Origin: JABIBU01 sp964464685
Lineage (GTDB): Bacteria > Patescibacteriota > Patescibacteriia > Magasanikbacterales > UBA922
Assembly: GCA_964464685.1 (NCBI GenBank)
Contig: CAYXGV010000018.1
Coordinates: 1-18,530 of the forward strand
Direction of reading: 5' to 3'
DNA length: 18,530 bases
The translations under genes and the position numbers were made by a program. The notes beneath the pieces are model-generated. The model was given only the letters and a program-made list of their open reading frames with translations, made no database searches and had not been told where the DNA came from. Shown in pieces: positions 1 through 5,929 of the stretch. The number at the start of each line of letters is the position of its first letter. Positions within the stretch are counted from its first letter, which is position 1.

Positions 1-1058
1 ACAGTTTTTTCTTCACTCCAACCGCGGAGTTCAAAGTGATGGTGAATTGGTGCCATTTTAAAAATTCTTCTACCTAATAAATATCTACCAAAAACTTGAA
101 TAACTACGCTGGTTAATTCTATATAAAAAATAAATGCCAAAAAGGGGAGTAGGAGCATTTTGTTTATAACTATAACATTGATGGCCAAGAGAGCACCCAA
201 GCCGAGTGATCCGACATCGCCCATTTGAAATCTAGCTGGTTTTATATTGAAATAAGTATAGGCAATGAGAGCACCGGCAACCATAGCGTTTAGAATTGCC
301 ATTTCATGATAACCAGTTAACCAACTAATCAATAATAATACTGAAAAAGTAACAGTCAAAGATCCGCCAGCCAGACCATCCATACCATCGGCCACATTGA
401 CCGCATTGGCGGTAAACATGACAAAGAAAATAATCAGCGGAATAATCCACCAGCCGATATTTATAAAACCATCAAAAGGGATAAAAATTTGTTGCCACTG
501 TTCACCAAGTTTGAAATAAATCCACCAAGCCGTAATCGCGCCAGCTACAAATTGCAATAATAATTTTTCATGCACATGTATGCCTTTGCCGGGATGACTA
601 CCAAGCCACAAAGATGTTCGTTTGAATAAGGCCCAAGGCAGAGTGACAGCTAACCACAGTCGTTGTTTGAAGTCTTTGTGGACACGGATTAATTTTAAAA
701 TTTGTTTTAAATTTCGATTGCGTCTTTTGTGTCCAAAAATATTTAACAAATCATCTACACCACCCAGAGCAGCTGAGAGGAGCATTACGCCGATTGGTAC
801 CCAAGTAAATTCACGTTCCCAGTTGAAAATAAAAGTAAGAACAGCCACAGTGACGATTATCAAAAGTCCACCCATAATTGGTGTGCCGGCCTTGGTTTTT
901 ATATTAAGGGTGGTGTCATATTCAGCTCGGCGGGTGATTTTGTATTTGTATAAAAATTTGATAAGTCCCGGTGCCCAAAGAAAAGCCACAAAACACGAAA
1001 ATAAGCCAAATCCAATGGCCGTTTTTAATAAGTCTAGTGATTCTATAGGTAATACCAT
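1..1058 (-). CDS. mraY: Phospho-N-acetylmuramoyl-pentapeptide transferase (partial, C-terminus cut by window edge)
   Basis: MraY is a polytopic inner-membrane enzyme that transfers phospho-MurNAc-pentapeptide from UDP to undecaprenyl phosphate, giving lipid I. I translated the minus strand by hand from ATG at 1058-1056; the frame stays open for 352 codons to the window edge. Family motifs appear in order: VDD at residues 101-103, NAVNVADGMDGLAGG at 218-232, MGDVGSLGLG at 279-288 and PIHHHFELRGW at 337-347, with hydrophobic membrane segments between them. Only the final membrane segment should be missing. The start is supported by the conserved N-terminus and by a promoter whose expected start site lies only a few bases upstream, so the mRNA would be almost leaderless; there is no SD. 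The downstream neighbour lies outside the window. Confidence 0.95.
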   Translation of the reverse strand, partial: MVLPIESLDLLKTAIGFGLFSCFVAFLWAPGLIKFLYKYKITRRAEYDTTLNIKTKAGTPIMGGLLIIVTVAVLTFIFNWEREFTWVPIGVMLLSAALGGVDDLLNIFGHKRRNRNLKQILKLIRVHKDFKQRLWLAVTLPWALFKRTSLWLGSHPGKGIHVHEKLLLQFVAGAITAWWIYFKLGEQWQQIFIPFDGFINIGWWIIPLIIFFVMFTANAVNVADGMDGLAGGSLTVTFSVLLLISWLTGYHEMAILNAMVAGALIAYTYFNIKPARFQMGDVGSLGLGALLAINVIVINKMLLLPFLAFIFYIELTSVVIQVFGRYLLGRRIFKMAPIHHHFELRGWSEEKT

Positions 1059-1069
1059 AGCTAGTAAGT

Positions 1070-1098
1070 ATAATACCAGAAAGTGGGGGAGAAATCAA
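1070..1098 (-). promoter_or_regulatory. Promoter of mraY, extended -10
   Basis: On the minus strand TTGATT (1098-1093) is followed by a 17-base spacer and TATTAT (1075-1070), with TG one base before the -10 (extended -10). The -10 ends 11 bases before the mraY ATG, so the transcript would begin about 4-7 bases before the start codon. No SD is present, so initiation would be near-leaderless. Confidence 0.6.
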
Positions 1099-1102
1099 GT
1101 GG

Positions 1103-1131
1103 TTGACTTTGGCGGTCAAATGAGGTATATT
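1103..1131 (+). promoter_or_regulatory. Promoter of the 34-codon Cys-rich ORF
   Basis: TTGACT (1103-1108), a 17-base spacer and TATATT (1126-1131) match the sigma-70 consensus well. Transcription would begin near 1138, leaving a leader of about 34 bases with a good SD before the ATG at 1172. It lies back to back with the mraY promoter; the two -35 boxes are only four bases apart, so the two could compete for polymerase. Confidence 0.6.
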
Positions 1132-1171
1132 TTCTGTACCATTGTTTGTTTATTGTGTATGGGAGGTTACC

Positions 1172-1276
1172 ATGGTTAAAAGAACAGATCCAGTCTGTGG
1201 TGGAGAACAAGTTGTGCCATGCATTTCTTGTAAACCGGTTGAGGATCTTTGTCCAAGCTCCGAATTAATTACGTAA
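1172..1276 (+). CDS. 34-residue Cys-rich small protein (or leader of a structured RNA)
   Basis: I do not recognise this ORF. It reads ATG to TAA over 34 codons with four cysteines at positions 9, 17, 20 and 27 (one CxxC), which could bind a metal or form disulfides. Support for translation: GGGAGG at 1161-1166 lies five bases before the ATG, a consensus promoter lies upstream, and a hairpin terminator starts ten bases after the stop, so the unit is autonomous. Against this: it is short, and its first codons hold a hairpin (ACAGA/TCTGT, 1184-1198), so the transcript might instead act as an RNA. There is no signal peptide or membrane segment. Its G+C is visibly higher than that of the neighbouring housekeeping genes. 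Confidence 0.55.
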   Translation: MVKRTDPVCGGEQVVPCISCKPVEDLCPSSELIT

Positions 1277-1285
1277 TAGCAAAAT

Positions 1286-1347
1286 AAAAAATACGTATTT
1301 TCTACTCGAGACGGATCTGTCCTCTAGCAGAAAATACGTATTTTTTT
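1286..1347 (+). terminator. Long palindromic hairpin, probably a bidirectional terminator
   Basis: An 18-bp perfect inverted repeat (1286-1303 with 1329-1346) contains the 14-bp palindrome AAAATACGTATTTT in each arm. The 25-base insert folds further: GAGAC pairs with GTCCTC (one bulge) around a GGATCT loop at 1313-1318. A T-run follows on the plus strand and, because of symmetry, also on the minus strand, so it can end both the small ORF unit and the minus-strand gene pair converging from 1364. The loop GGATCT is complementary to AGATCC in the small ORF (1186-1191). Confidence 0.75.
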
Positions 1348-1363
1348 GAAAATAATTTATTTT

Positions 1364-1735
1364 TTAAGCTGGTTGCATTTGTTTCATTTGTTGTTCTAAC
1401 TTTTTTACACGCACTTCTAATTTTAATTGATCTTGCATTGTTGCACAAGTATCCTCACCAGATCGCTTATCGAGTTTGGAAATTTCAGTTTCTAGATCTT
1501 CTTTTACTTGAGCAAGTTCAGCAGATAAACTAGCAAAACCACTATCCATCTTACTTTCTAATGTATTTACACTGCTTTCTAATGCACCTATCCTATTATC
1601 TACATTGTCTAATTTATTTTCTACTTTTTCAAATCTATTGTTTATTTCTTTTTTAAAACCACTAAATTGATCATCCATATTTGTGGAAAAGATCTGAATT
1701 GCCTCTAAAATTTCTTTTTTGCTTGTTTCCTCCAT
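1364..1735 (-). CDS. Coiled-coil protein of unknown function, 123 residues
   Basis: Function not recognised. From about residue 20 to 85 the protein shows heptad-like spacing of hydrophobics among Glu, Lys, Asn and Asp, and a second helical stretch closes the protein (about 100-120), so it is predicted to be a long coiled coil, perhaps an oligomerisation rod or tether. There is one Cys, and no signal peptide or membrane segment. The start ATG at 1735 is one base after the stop of the upstream zinc-ribbon gene (1737-1940). There is no SD, so translational coupling from that gene is likely and the two probably act together. It is followed by the hairpin terminator at 1286-1347. Confidence 0.75.
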   Translation of the reverse strand: MEETSKKEILEAIQIFSTNMDDQFSGFKKEINNRFEKVENKLDNVDNRIGALESSVNTLESKMDSGFASLSAELAQVKEDLETEISKLDKRSGEDTCATMQDQLKLEVRVKKLEQQMKQMQPA

Positions 1736-1736
1736 A

Positions 1737-1940
1737 TTATTTTTGTTTTAATATATTTAAGATTTTTTTAGTTCTATTTTGGGCACATTTAGGACAAAAA
1801 TCCCATGAATTATAATTAGAGTCCAGCCTATATTCTTTACTGTCCTTAAAATTTGTTTTTAATGATAAAGAAACCCAATCTTCTTCTCTGTGGTTTTTTT
1901 GAGTTTTTTTACAATTGTCACAAATAGTTTTGCTACTCAT
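1737..1940 (-). CDS. Zinc-ribbon small protein, 67 residues
   Basis: Cysteine pairs C7-x2-C10 and C49-x2-C52 form a classic four-Cys zinc-ribbon arrangement, with a polar segment of about 38 residues between them and a basic C-terminal helix (Lys/Arg-rich from residue 56). Such ribbons bind nucleic acid or protein; no specific family is recognised. It is the first gene of a two-gene unit with the coiled-coil gene, one base apart. The promoter places the transcription start on the A of the ATG, so the message appears truly leaderless, which supports this start codon strongly. Confidence 0.8.
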   Translation of the reverse strand: MSSKTICDNCKKTQKNHREEDWVSLSLKTNFKDSKEYRLDSNYNSWDFCPKCAQNRTKKILNILKQK

Positions 1941-1946
1941 ATTTAT

Positions 1947-1975
1947 ATTATCCTATATTTTTTATTACTTGTCAA
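1947..1975 (-). promoter_or_regulatory. Leaderless promoter of the zinc-ribbon/coiled-coil unit
   Basis: TTGACA (1975-1970, perfect consensus), a 17-base spacer and GATAAT (1952-1947, five of six) lie on the minus strand. Six bases separate the -10 from the ATG at 1940, so transcription would start on or next to the A of the start codon. It lies just after the stop codon of the upstream peptidase gene (1978), so this unit can be transcribed independently of the peptidase/ligase pair. Confidence 0.75.
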
Positions 1976-1977
1976 AT

Positions 1978-2739
1978 TTAGTTTCTTATCCTCCGAATTT
2001 TTAACTCTTTTGCCATTTTGGCGTGGTTGTGTGTTTCAACTTCATTCCAATCTTGATCAATTAAGTCTCCACTAGGGTTGTTTATTGTAATTGTACCTTC
2101 CTTAATACCATGACCATATTGACCGTCGGTGGTGAATTGGAAAGAGTGGGTATAGTTCACAGTTCCTAGTTCGGAGTTCATAGTCGTGATTGAATTGACG
2201 ATAAGAATGTGATGTAAATCATTTTTTATACCAGTATTCATCATAATGATTAAATCTCCGGGTTTGGTGTCAGCTAATTTTATACCAGTAGAATTTATCC
2301 CACTATTAAAAGTAGCCACACCAGTATTTTCTACAGGGCGGAGTTTGGATATTAATTTGCGGATCGGATTTTTTACCCAAGGGCGTTTGATATGTTTTTT
2401 TAGACCACCTTTGTTTTGTGCTTTTAATTCAGTATCAAGTATATGATAGACAAAACCAGAACAATCAATTCCCAAATTATGATCAATTAAAAATTTTTTT
2501 AAATTTTGCTCATCCAGACTATTCAAATCAATTTTTTCACGCAAAGCAAATAACACGGTCTCTTCTTCAATTTCTTGGGGAGTGCCTTTGCCAATCAAAA
2601 CTCGAAGAGCACCGCGGATACCAGAACGGCGGTTGTTGAAATAGGGGCAGAGAATAGAGTGTTTTCCAATTGATAGGTTTTTATAGGAATCTATTACAGA
2701 CAGTGCCTTTTCTGTTAATTTTTGTTCGGTTATTGCCAT
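1978..2739 (-). CDS. NlpC/P60-like (papain-fold) cysteine peptidase/amidase, cytoplasmic
   Basis: The 253-residue protein has the core signature of NlpC/P60-type cysteine hydrolases: DCSGFV with probable nucleophile C93, the KPGDLI turn at 159-164, and HHILIV with probable catalytic His at 176 or 177. These enzymes hydrolyse peptide or amide bonds, often in peptidoglycan. There is no signal peptide or membrane segment, so an intracellular substrate, or transfer rather than hydrolysis, should be considered. The start at 2739 lies 12 bases after the stop of the ATP-grasp gene, so the two are probably one operon. No SD. Family membership is fairly sure from the motifs; the substrate is unknown. 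Confidence 0.75.
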   Translation of the reverse strand: MAITEQKLTEKALSVIDSYKNLSIGKHSILCPYFNNRRSGIRGALRVLIGKGTPQEIEEETVLFALREKIDLNSLDEQNLKKFLIDHNLGIDCSGFVYHILDTELKAQNKGGLKKHIKRPWVKNPIRKLISKLRPVENTGVATFNSGINSTGIKLADTKPGDLIIMMNTGIKNDLHHILIVNSITTMNSELGTVNYTHSFQFTTDGQYGHGIKEGTITINNPSGDLIDQDWNEVETHNHAKMAKELKIRRIRN

Positions 2740-2751
2740 ATTGTTATATTG

Positions 2752-3841
2752 CTATATGGTTATTTTGTCTAAGATTTTTTTACCTAACTCATTAAATTCA
2801 TTATGAGCTTTTATTATAGAATCCTGGCTTTGAATACGTAAGAGATCTGAGCCTGGTTTAGTATTATTGTATTCGGTTAAAATTAATTTTTCTTTTTTTA
2901 ATTTTTCTATAATTGTTGGATTGTTATGTGTTATGTGTGTCGTGAGTCGTGATATTATTTGTGCACCATTTTTTATTTCAATTAAATTATAATCAGACAA
3001 ATCAATATCTAGTAAACTAGCCAGATGTGCTTCAAATGTCGTAGTTAGTTTGTTCGTATGTTCGTAATCGTTCTTCGACCAAGACGGATCCGCCTCGGGC
3101 GGAGTAATTCGAATGTTAGATTGCAATTGACTTTCGTATGTAGTAGACGCTGGTTGTCTGGCATTTATTTCTATTAAATATAATTTACCAGTTGATTCTT
3201 CTACTACAACATCTACTCCAAATAATCCTTTCCAGCCGTCTCGTCTTAATTTATCACCAATGTCTGTGACAATTTTTTTATATTGCGCAATTTGTTCCCC
3301 GGTTAAATATTTGTGAGGAAAACCCCAATCATTACCAATGGTAGCAAAAGGTAAATCAGTAAATGGTTGTAAGCCGGTAATTTGATAATTTATATTGCCA
3401 AGCAAAGTTTTATTTTTTGCGACTATATTATTATTTGTAAAAATAGGACCATCAATATATTTGACTAGTCGAGCTTCACGGTCGGGAAATTTATTTTTTA
3501 TTTCTTCAAGTTGTTTGTCTGATTCAATCAAAATTGTTCCACTACCAGTATGAGAACGNNNNNNNNNNNNNNNNNNNNNNNNNNNNNNNNNNNNNNNNNN
3601 NNNNNNNNNNNNNNNNNNNNNNNNNNNNNNNNNNNNNNNNNNNNNNNNNNNNNNNNNNCTTGAAAGATTCGTTGTAATTTGATATAATATAATAGTTGGG
3701 AGTATCAACCAACCCTAAAGCCCGCTCAATATCGCGGGTTACGTATATTATCGGAGCTTGCTCTAATTGTTTGGTAAGTTCCTGCATAGTGGGGTAATTA
3801 TAGCTTAATCCGTGCTTTTTTGCAAGGTTGAATAGATACAT
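2752..3841 (-). CDS. ATP-grasp ligase-like protein, interrupted by an assembly gap
   Basis: Two ORF pieces belong to one gene: an N-terminal part of 61 codons (3841-3659) and a C-terminal part of 268 codons plus stop (3558-2752). The C-terminal part starts with a glycine-rich loop (SHTGSGT) and carries the metal-binding ATP-grasp core GVDVVVEESTGKLYLIEINA, where the Glu and Asn of EINA bind Mg-ATP. ATP-grasp ligases join a carboxylate to an amine or thiol through an acyl-phosphate. Both pieces end on codon borders, so the real gap should be a multiple of three, not 100. The acceptor is unknown; coupling to the peptidase downstream suggests peptide or amide chemistry. The coding sequence holds two repeat-like words (2926-2955 and 3085-3106). 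No SD. Confidence 0.8.
3559..3658. other. Assembly gap of 100 N inside the ATP-grasp gene
   Basis: Exactly 100 N, a standard placeholder for a gap of unknown size. Reading frames on both sides end on codon borders, so the true length is expected to be a multiple of three. Confidence 0.95.
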
Positions 3842-3914
3842 GGATTCAACTGATCTAACGGATTTTCACGGATTCGTTTTAATTAGTTTAATTCGTTTGA
3901 TCCGTGTATCTATT
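3831..3914. repeat. Inverted repeat spanning the divergent ATP-grasp/murB intergenic space
   Basis: Outer arms AATAGATACATGGATT (3831-3846) and the reverse complement of 3899-3914 match in 14 of 16 bases. An inner pair CACGGAT (3867-3873) and ATCCGTG (3900-3906) is perfect. The region reads as recombined copies of CGGATT and TTCGTTT words and looks like a dispersed intergenic repeat. The left arm includes the ATP-grasp start codon; the right arm ends six bases before the murB ATG. No convincing -35/-10 pair was found for murB here. Confidence 0.6.
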
Positions 3915-3919
3915 AAATT

Positions 3920-4861
3920 ATGGACGAAATATATACAAAACTCAAAATCTTTGGCAAAGTGAAATTAAATGAACCAATGTTAAAGCATACTACTTTTAAA
4001 ATTGGCGGACTGGTCAAGTATTTTGTAATTGCGGAAGAAATTACTAAGTTGGTTGAGCTTTTAAATTATTTATCCGGAGAGGGGATAGAGTATTATGTTT
4101 TGGGTGGTGGTTCAAATATTTTGTTTCAAGATGGCGATTATGAGGGCATAGTTATTAAAATAAAAAATGTTGAGTGTAAAATGCTGGATAATAGGGTAAT
4201 TGAAGTTGATAGTGGTGTATTGCTCGGTCAGGTAATGGGACTTGCTATGCAAAATGGTTTATCAGGTATGGAATGGTCAGCTGGAATTCCTGGTACAGTT
4301 GGTGGAGCGGTGCGAGGCAATGCTGGTGCGTTTGGTCAAGCCACGGCTGACTCATTGGAAAAAGTTGAAGTGTGGCAAGATGGTGAAATTATTACAATGA
4401 CAAAAGAAGAGTGTAAATTTGGTTATCGCAAAAGTATTTTTAAAGAAAATAAAAATATAGTTATTTTACGTGCCTGGTTTAAATTGAAAAAGGCTGATAA
4501 ACAAGATATCGTAAAAAAAGTTCAGGAAATTATTCAAATTAGAAGTGGTAAATATCCGACTTTACCTTCGGCTGGTTGTTTTTTTACCAATGTTGATATC
4601 AAAGAATGGACTGGTGATAAAAGTGAATTGCCAAATATTTTTATTGAAAGAGGCAAAGTGCCAGCCGGTTGGTTGGTTGAGCAAGTTGGTTTAAAAGGTT
4701 GTCAAGTTGGTGGGGCACAAGTGGGGGAAAGTCATTGTAATTTTATTGTTAATAAAGAAAAAGCCACTCAAGTTGATATATTAAATCTAATGGCAGAGAT
4801 TAAAGAAAAGGTGTATAATAAGTTTGGAGTTAATTTGGAGGAGGAAGTGGAAATAGTATAG
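3920..4861 (+). CDS. murB: UDP-N-acetylenolpyruvoylglucosamine reductase
   Basis: MurB uses NADPH and FAD to reduce UDP-GlcNAc-enolpyruvate to UDP-MurNAc, the second committed cytoplasmic step of peptidoglycan synthesis. The 313 residues show the FAD-binding motifs HTTFKIGG (23-30), VLGGGSNIL (60-68) and GMEWSAGIPGTVGGAVRGNAG, the substrate loop YRKSIF, and SAGCFFTN around residue 220. At that position most MurB have the Ser that donates a proton; here it is Cys220. The C-terminal LEEEVEIV supplies the usual Glu. The length is normal. The start is supported by family alignment; there is no SD. The next gene, for the hibernation factor, lies 69 bases downstream. Confidence 0.95.
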   Translation: MDEIYTKLKIFGKVKLNEPMLKHTTFKIGGLVKYFVIAEEITKLVELLNYLSGEGIEYYVLGGGSNILFQDGDYEGIVIKIKNVECKMLDNRVIEVDSGVLLGQVMGLAMQNGLSGMEWSAGIPGTVGGAVRGNAGAFGQATADSLEKVEVWQDGEIITMTKEECKFGYRKSIFKENKNIVILRAWFKLKKADKQDIVKKVQEIIQIRSGKYPTLPSAGCFFTNVDIKEWTGDKSELPNIFIERGKVPAGWLVEQVGLKGCQVGGAQVGESHCNFIVNKEKATQVDILNLMAEIKEKVYNKFGVNLEEEVEIV

Positions 4862-4930
4862 AGCTAAGTTCATAGTTCATGGTTCCCAGTAGATACTGAG
4901 AACTAAGAACTAATAACTAAGAACTATTTT
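4862..4930. repeat. Short-word repeat array before the hibernation-factor gene
   Basis: The murB-hpf spacer is built from variants of GAACTA, AACTAA and GTTCAT: AGTTCATAGTTCATGGTTC, then AGAACTAAGAACTAATAACT and a further copy. A hairpin GTTCCCAGTA (4882-4891) with TACTGAGAAC (4894-4903), nine of ten paired, sits in the middle. No SD or clear promoter is visible. It may be a microsatellite-like intergenic filler. Confidence 0.6.
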
Positions 4931-5275
4931 ATGATCATAAACATTCAAGCGAAAGGCATGGACTTGACCAATGCCATCAAGCAATATGTAGAAGACAAGG
5001 CTAGTGATTTGCCAACTTATTTTGATAATATTCAAGAAGTTGATGTAATTGTTGGTATGGATTCCCATCATCACAATAAAGGCAAGATTTATTTTGCTGA
5101 ATTTATTTTACAAATTCCTGGTAAAAATATTACAGTTAGAAAAGATGCCGCTGATTTGTACAAAGCGATTGACAAAGTCAAAGATCATTTGAAAGTTGAA
5201 TTGGAAAAATTAAAAGGTAAGATGAGGGAAGTAGATAAGGAAGAGTTGAGAGATATGAAAGGATATCAGGGATAA
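4931..5275 (+). CDS. hpf: Ribosome hibernation promoting factor (HPF/RaiA family)
   Basis: The 114-residue protein opens with the beta-alpha fold typical of the family (MIINIQAKGMDLTNAIKQYVEDKASDL), continues with a strand-turn-strand holding SHHHNKG, and contains the second helix VRKDAADLYKAIDKVKDHLKVELEKLKGK, rich in Lys. HPF proteins bind the decoding centre of the 30S subunit and stop translation in starved cells. The length matches the short form, without the C-terminal dimerisation domain of long HPF. There is no SD; the spacer upstream is repetitive. It could be co-transcribed with murB. A MITE-like element begins two bases after the stop. Confidence 0.9.
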   Translation: MIINIQAKGMDLTNAIKQYVEDKASDLPTYFDNIQEVDVIVGMDSHHHNKGKIYFAEFILQIPGKNITVRKDAADLYKAIDKVKDHLKVELEKLKGKMREVDKEELRDMKGYQG

Positions 5276-5276
5276 A

Positions 5277-5438
5277 TGTGTCATTGCGAGAAGTCCCTAT
5301 GAAATAAGGGGCGACGAAGCAATCCCCTGCATAAGTGCACGAGTCTTACTTGATAGGTTTTGAGCGTTGATATATGGGATTGCTTCGTCATTTGCTACGC
5401 ATTCCCTGCCTACCGGCAGGCAGGCTCGCAATGACACA
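5277..5438. mobile_element. MITE-like element with perfect 14-bp terminal inverted repeats
   Basis: The ends TGTGTCATTGCGAG (5277-5290) and CTCGCAATGACACA (5425-5438) are perfect reverse complements. A second perfect 14-bp pair lies inside (GACGAAGCAATCCC 5313-5326, GGGATTGCTTCGTC 5376-5389). Near the right end is the near-palindrome CCTGCCTACCGGCAGGCAGG (5404-5423). No ORF is present. Sequences beginning TGTCATTGCGAG and containing GACGAAGCAATC are, to my knowledge, widespread as dispersed non-autonomous repeats in bacterial genomes. No target duplication is obvious at the borders. It begins directly after the hpf stop codon. Confidence 0.75.
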
Positions 5439-5453
5439 GACAACTCATAAATA

Positions 5454-5484
5454 AAATCCCTCCGACGTCACGTCGGGGGGATTT
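5454..5484 (-). terminator. Terminator of the small minus-strand operon
   Basis: A 14-bp stem (5454-5467 with 5471-5484, loop of three) has one mismatch or wobble. Read on the minus strand the stem is GC-rich and followed by TTTTATTTAT, a fair intrinsic terminator for the operon 5553-5894. On the plus strand the stem is fully paired (one G-U) but is followed by ATTTAAAATA, so termination of hpf transcripts is less certain. Confidence 0.65.
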
Positions 5485-5493
5485 AAAATATAA

Positions 5494-5534
5494 GGGGGTC
5501 GACTGCGATTCGCACCCCCGTCGAATCGCAGTCG
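5494..5534. repeat. Perfect 13-bp hairpin with an alternative G-run/C-run pairing
   Basis: CGACTGCGATTCG (5500-5512) and CGAATCGCAGTCG (5522-5534) are perfect reverse complements around a nine-base loop CACCCCCGT. The loop ACCCCC (5514-5519) is also complementary to GGGGGT (5494-5499) directly beside the stem, so two foldings exclude each other. It lies 18 bases after the stop of the gene at 5553-5714 (minus strand) and before the terminator at 5454-5484. Confidence 0.7.
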
Positions 5535-5552
5535 GGTTGGGTTTGGCTGTTG

Positions 5553-5714
5553 TCAGCCGGTTGTGAAGTGAGAGCTGTTGTCTCCATCGGTGGAGAATGT
5601 ACCACATCCCAAACCATTACTAGGATAAATCAGTCCATCACCGCCTTCTTTGACTGGAAACGATACTGGTTTGTTGGGTCGGAGTGTACCCGCCTTCCAT
5701 GGTTTTTCATCCAT
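5553..5714 (-). CDS. Small orphan protein, 53 residues
   Basis: Function not recognised. The ORF runs from ATG 5714-5712 to TGA 5555-5553 and is preceded by AAAGGAG about six bases before the ATG, a strong SD. The N-terminal half is basic (MDEKPWKAGTLRPNKPV) and the C-terminal half is rich in Gly, Ser, Thr and Asn with one Cys (GLGCGTFSTDGDNSS). There is no membrane segment or signal peptide. It follows the 52-residue Cys-rich gene after 21 bases and probably shares its promoter. G+C is visibly higher than in neighbouring housekeeping genes. The Gly/Ser-rich tail could be a modified or processed peptide, but that is only a guess. Confidence 0.6.
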   Translation of the reverse strand: MDEKPWKAGTLRPNKPVSFPVKEGGDGLIYPSNGLGCGTFSTDGDNSSHFTTG

Positions 5715-5735
5715 AGCTTTCTCCTTTGGACTTTG

Positions 5736-5894
5736 TCAGTCCAGTCTGGGTGTCTTTCGGAGCCAGTTAAGTATTCTCCCAAGCAGGGGACGACTTTTCA
5801 TTAATTGTGGGCGTAATTTACACCCTTTGCACAAAGGTTTATCTCGATCCCCACACTGTCGACACTTAGGCGGCATTTCTTTTTGTGGATTCAT
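5736..5894 (-). CDS. Zinc-ribbon-like small protein, 52 residues
   Basis: The ORF starts at ATG 5894-5892 with GAGGGA about six bases upstream, a good SD, and ends at TGA 5738-5736. Cysteines C11-x2-C14 and C22-x2-C25 form a compact four-Cys knuckle within 15 residues, followed by a basic helix (LMKSRPLLGRILNWLRKTPR) that could bind nucleic acid or a membrane surface. I know no named family. A promoter lies upstream (5930-5957), divergent from secA. The second gene of the unit follows after 21 bases. G+C and codon choice (CGA, CCG, GGG) differ from the AT-rich neighbours. Confidence 0.65.
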   Translation of the reverse strand: MNPQKEMPPKCRQCGDRDKPLCKGCKLRPQLMKSRPLLGRILNWLRKTPRLD

Positions 5895-5929
5895 GGTCTT
5901 CCCTCATTAGTGATAGTTGGTTTGTCTAT

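Noticed and set aside
622..1179. 185-codon plus-strand ORF opposite mraY
   Set aside because: It is antisense to mraY, which has all family motifs, and its own translation shows no recognisable domain.
2740..2768. Possible promoter TAGACA-17-TATAAC directly before the peptidase gene
   Set aside because: The -10 ends only three bases before the ATG, so transcription would start inside the gene; co-transcription with the ATP-grasp gene is simpler.
5550..5910. Two overlapping plus-strand ORFs of 84-86 codons
   Set aside because: They lie opposite the two small minus-strand genes, lack an SD and promoter, and have irregular composition; the minus-strand genes have SDs, a promoter and a terminator.
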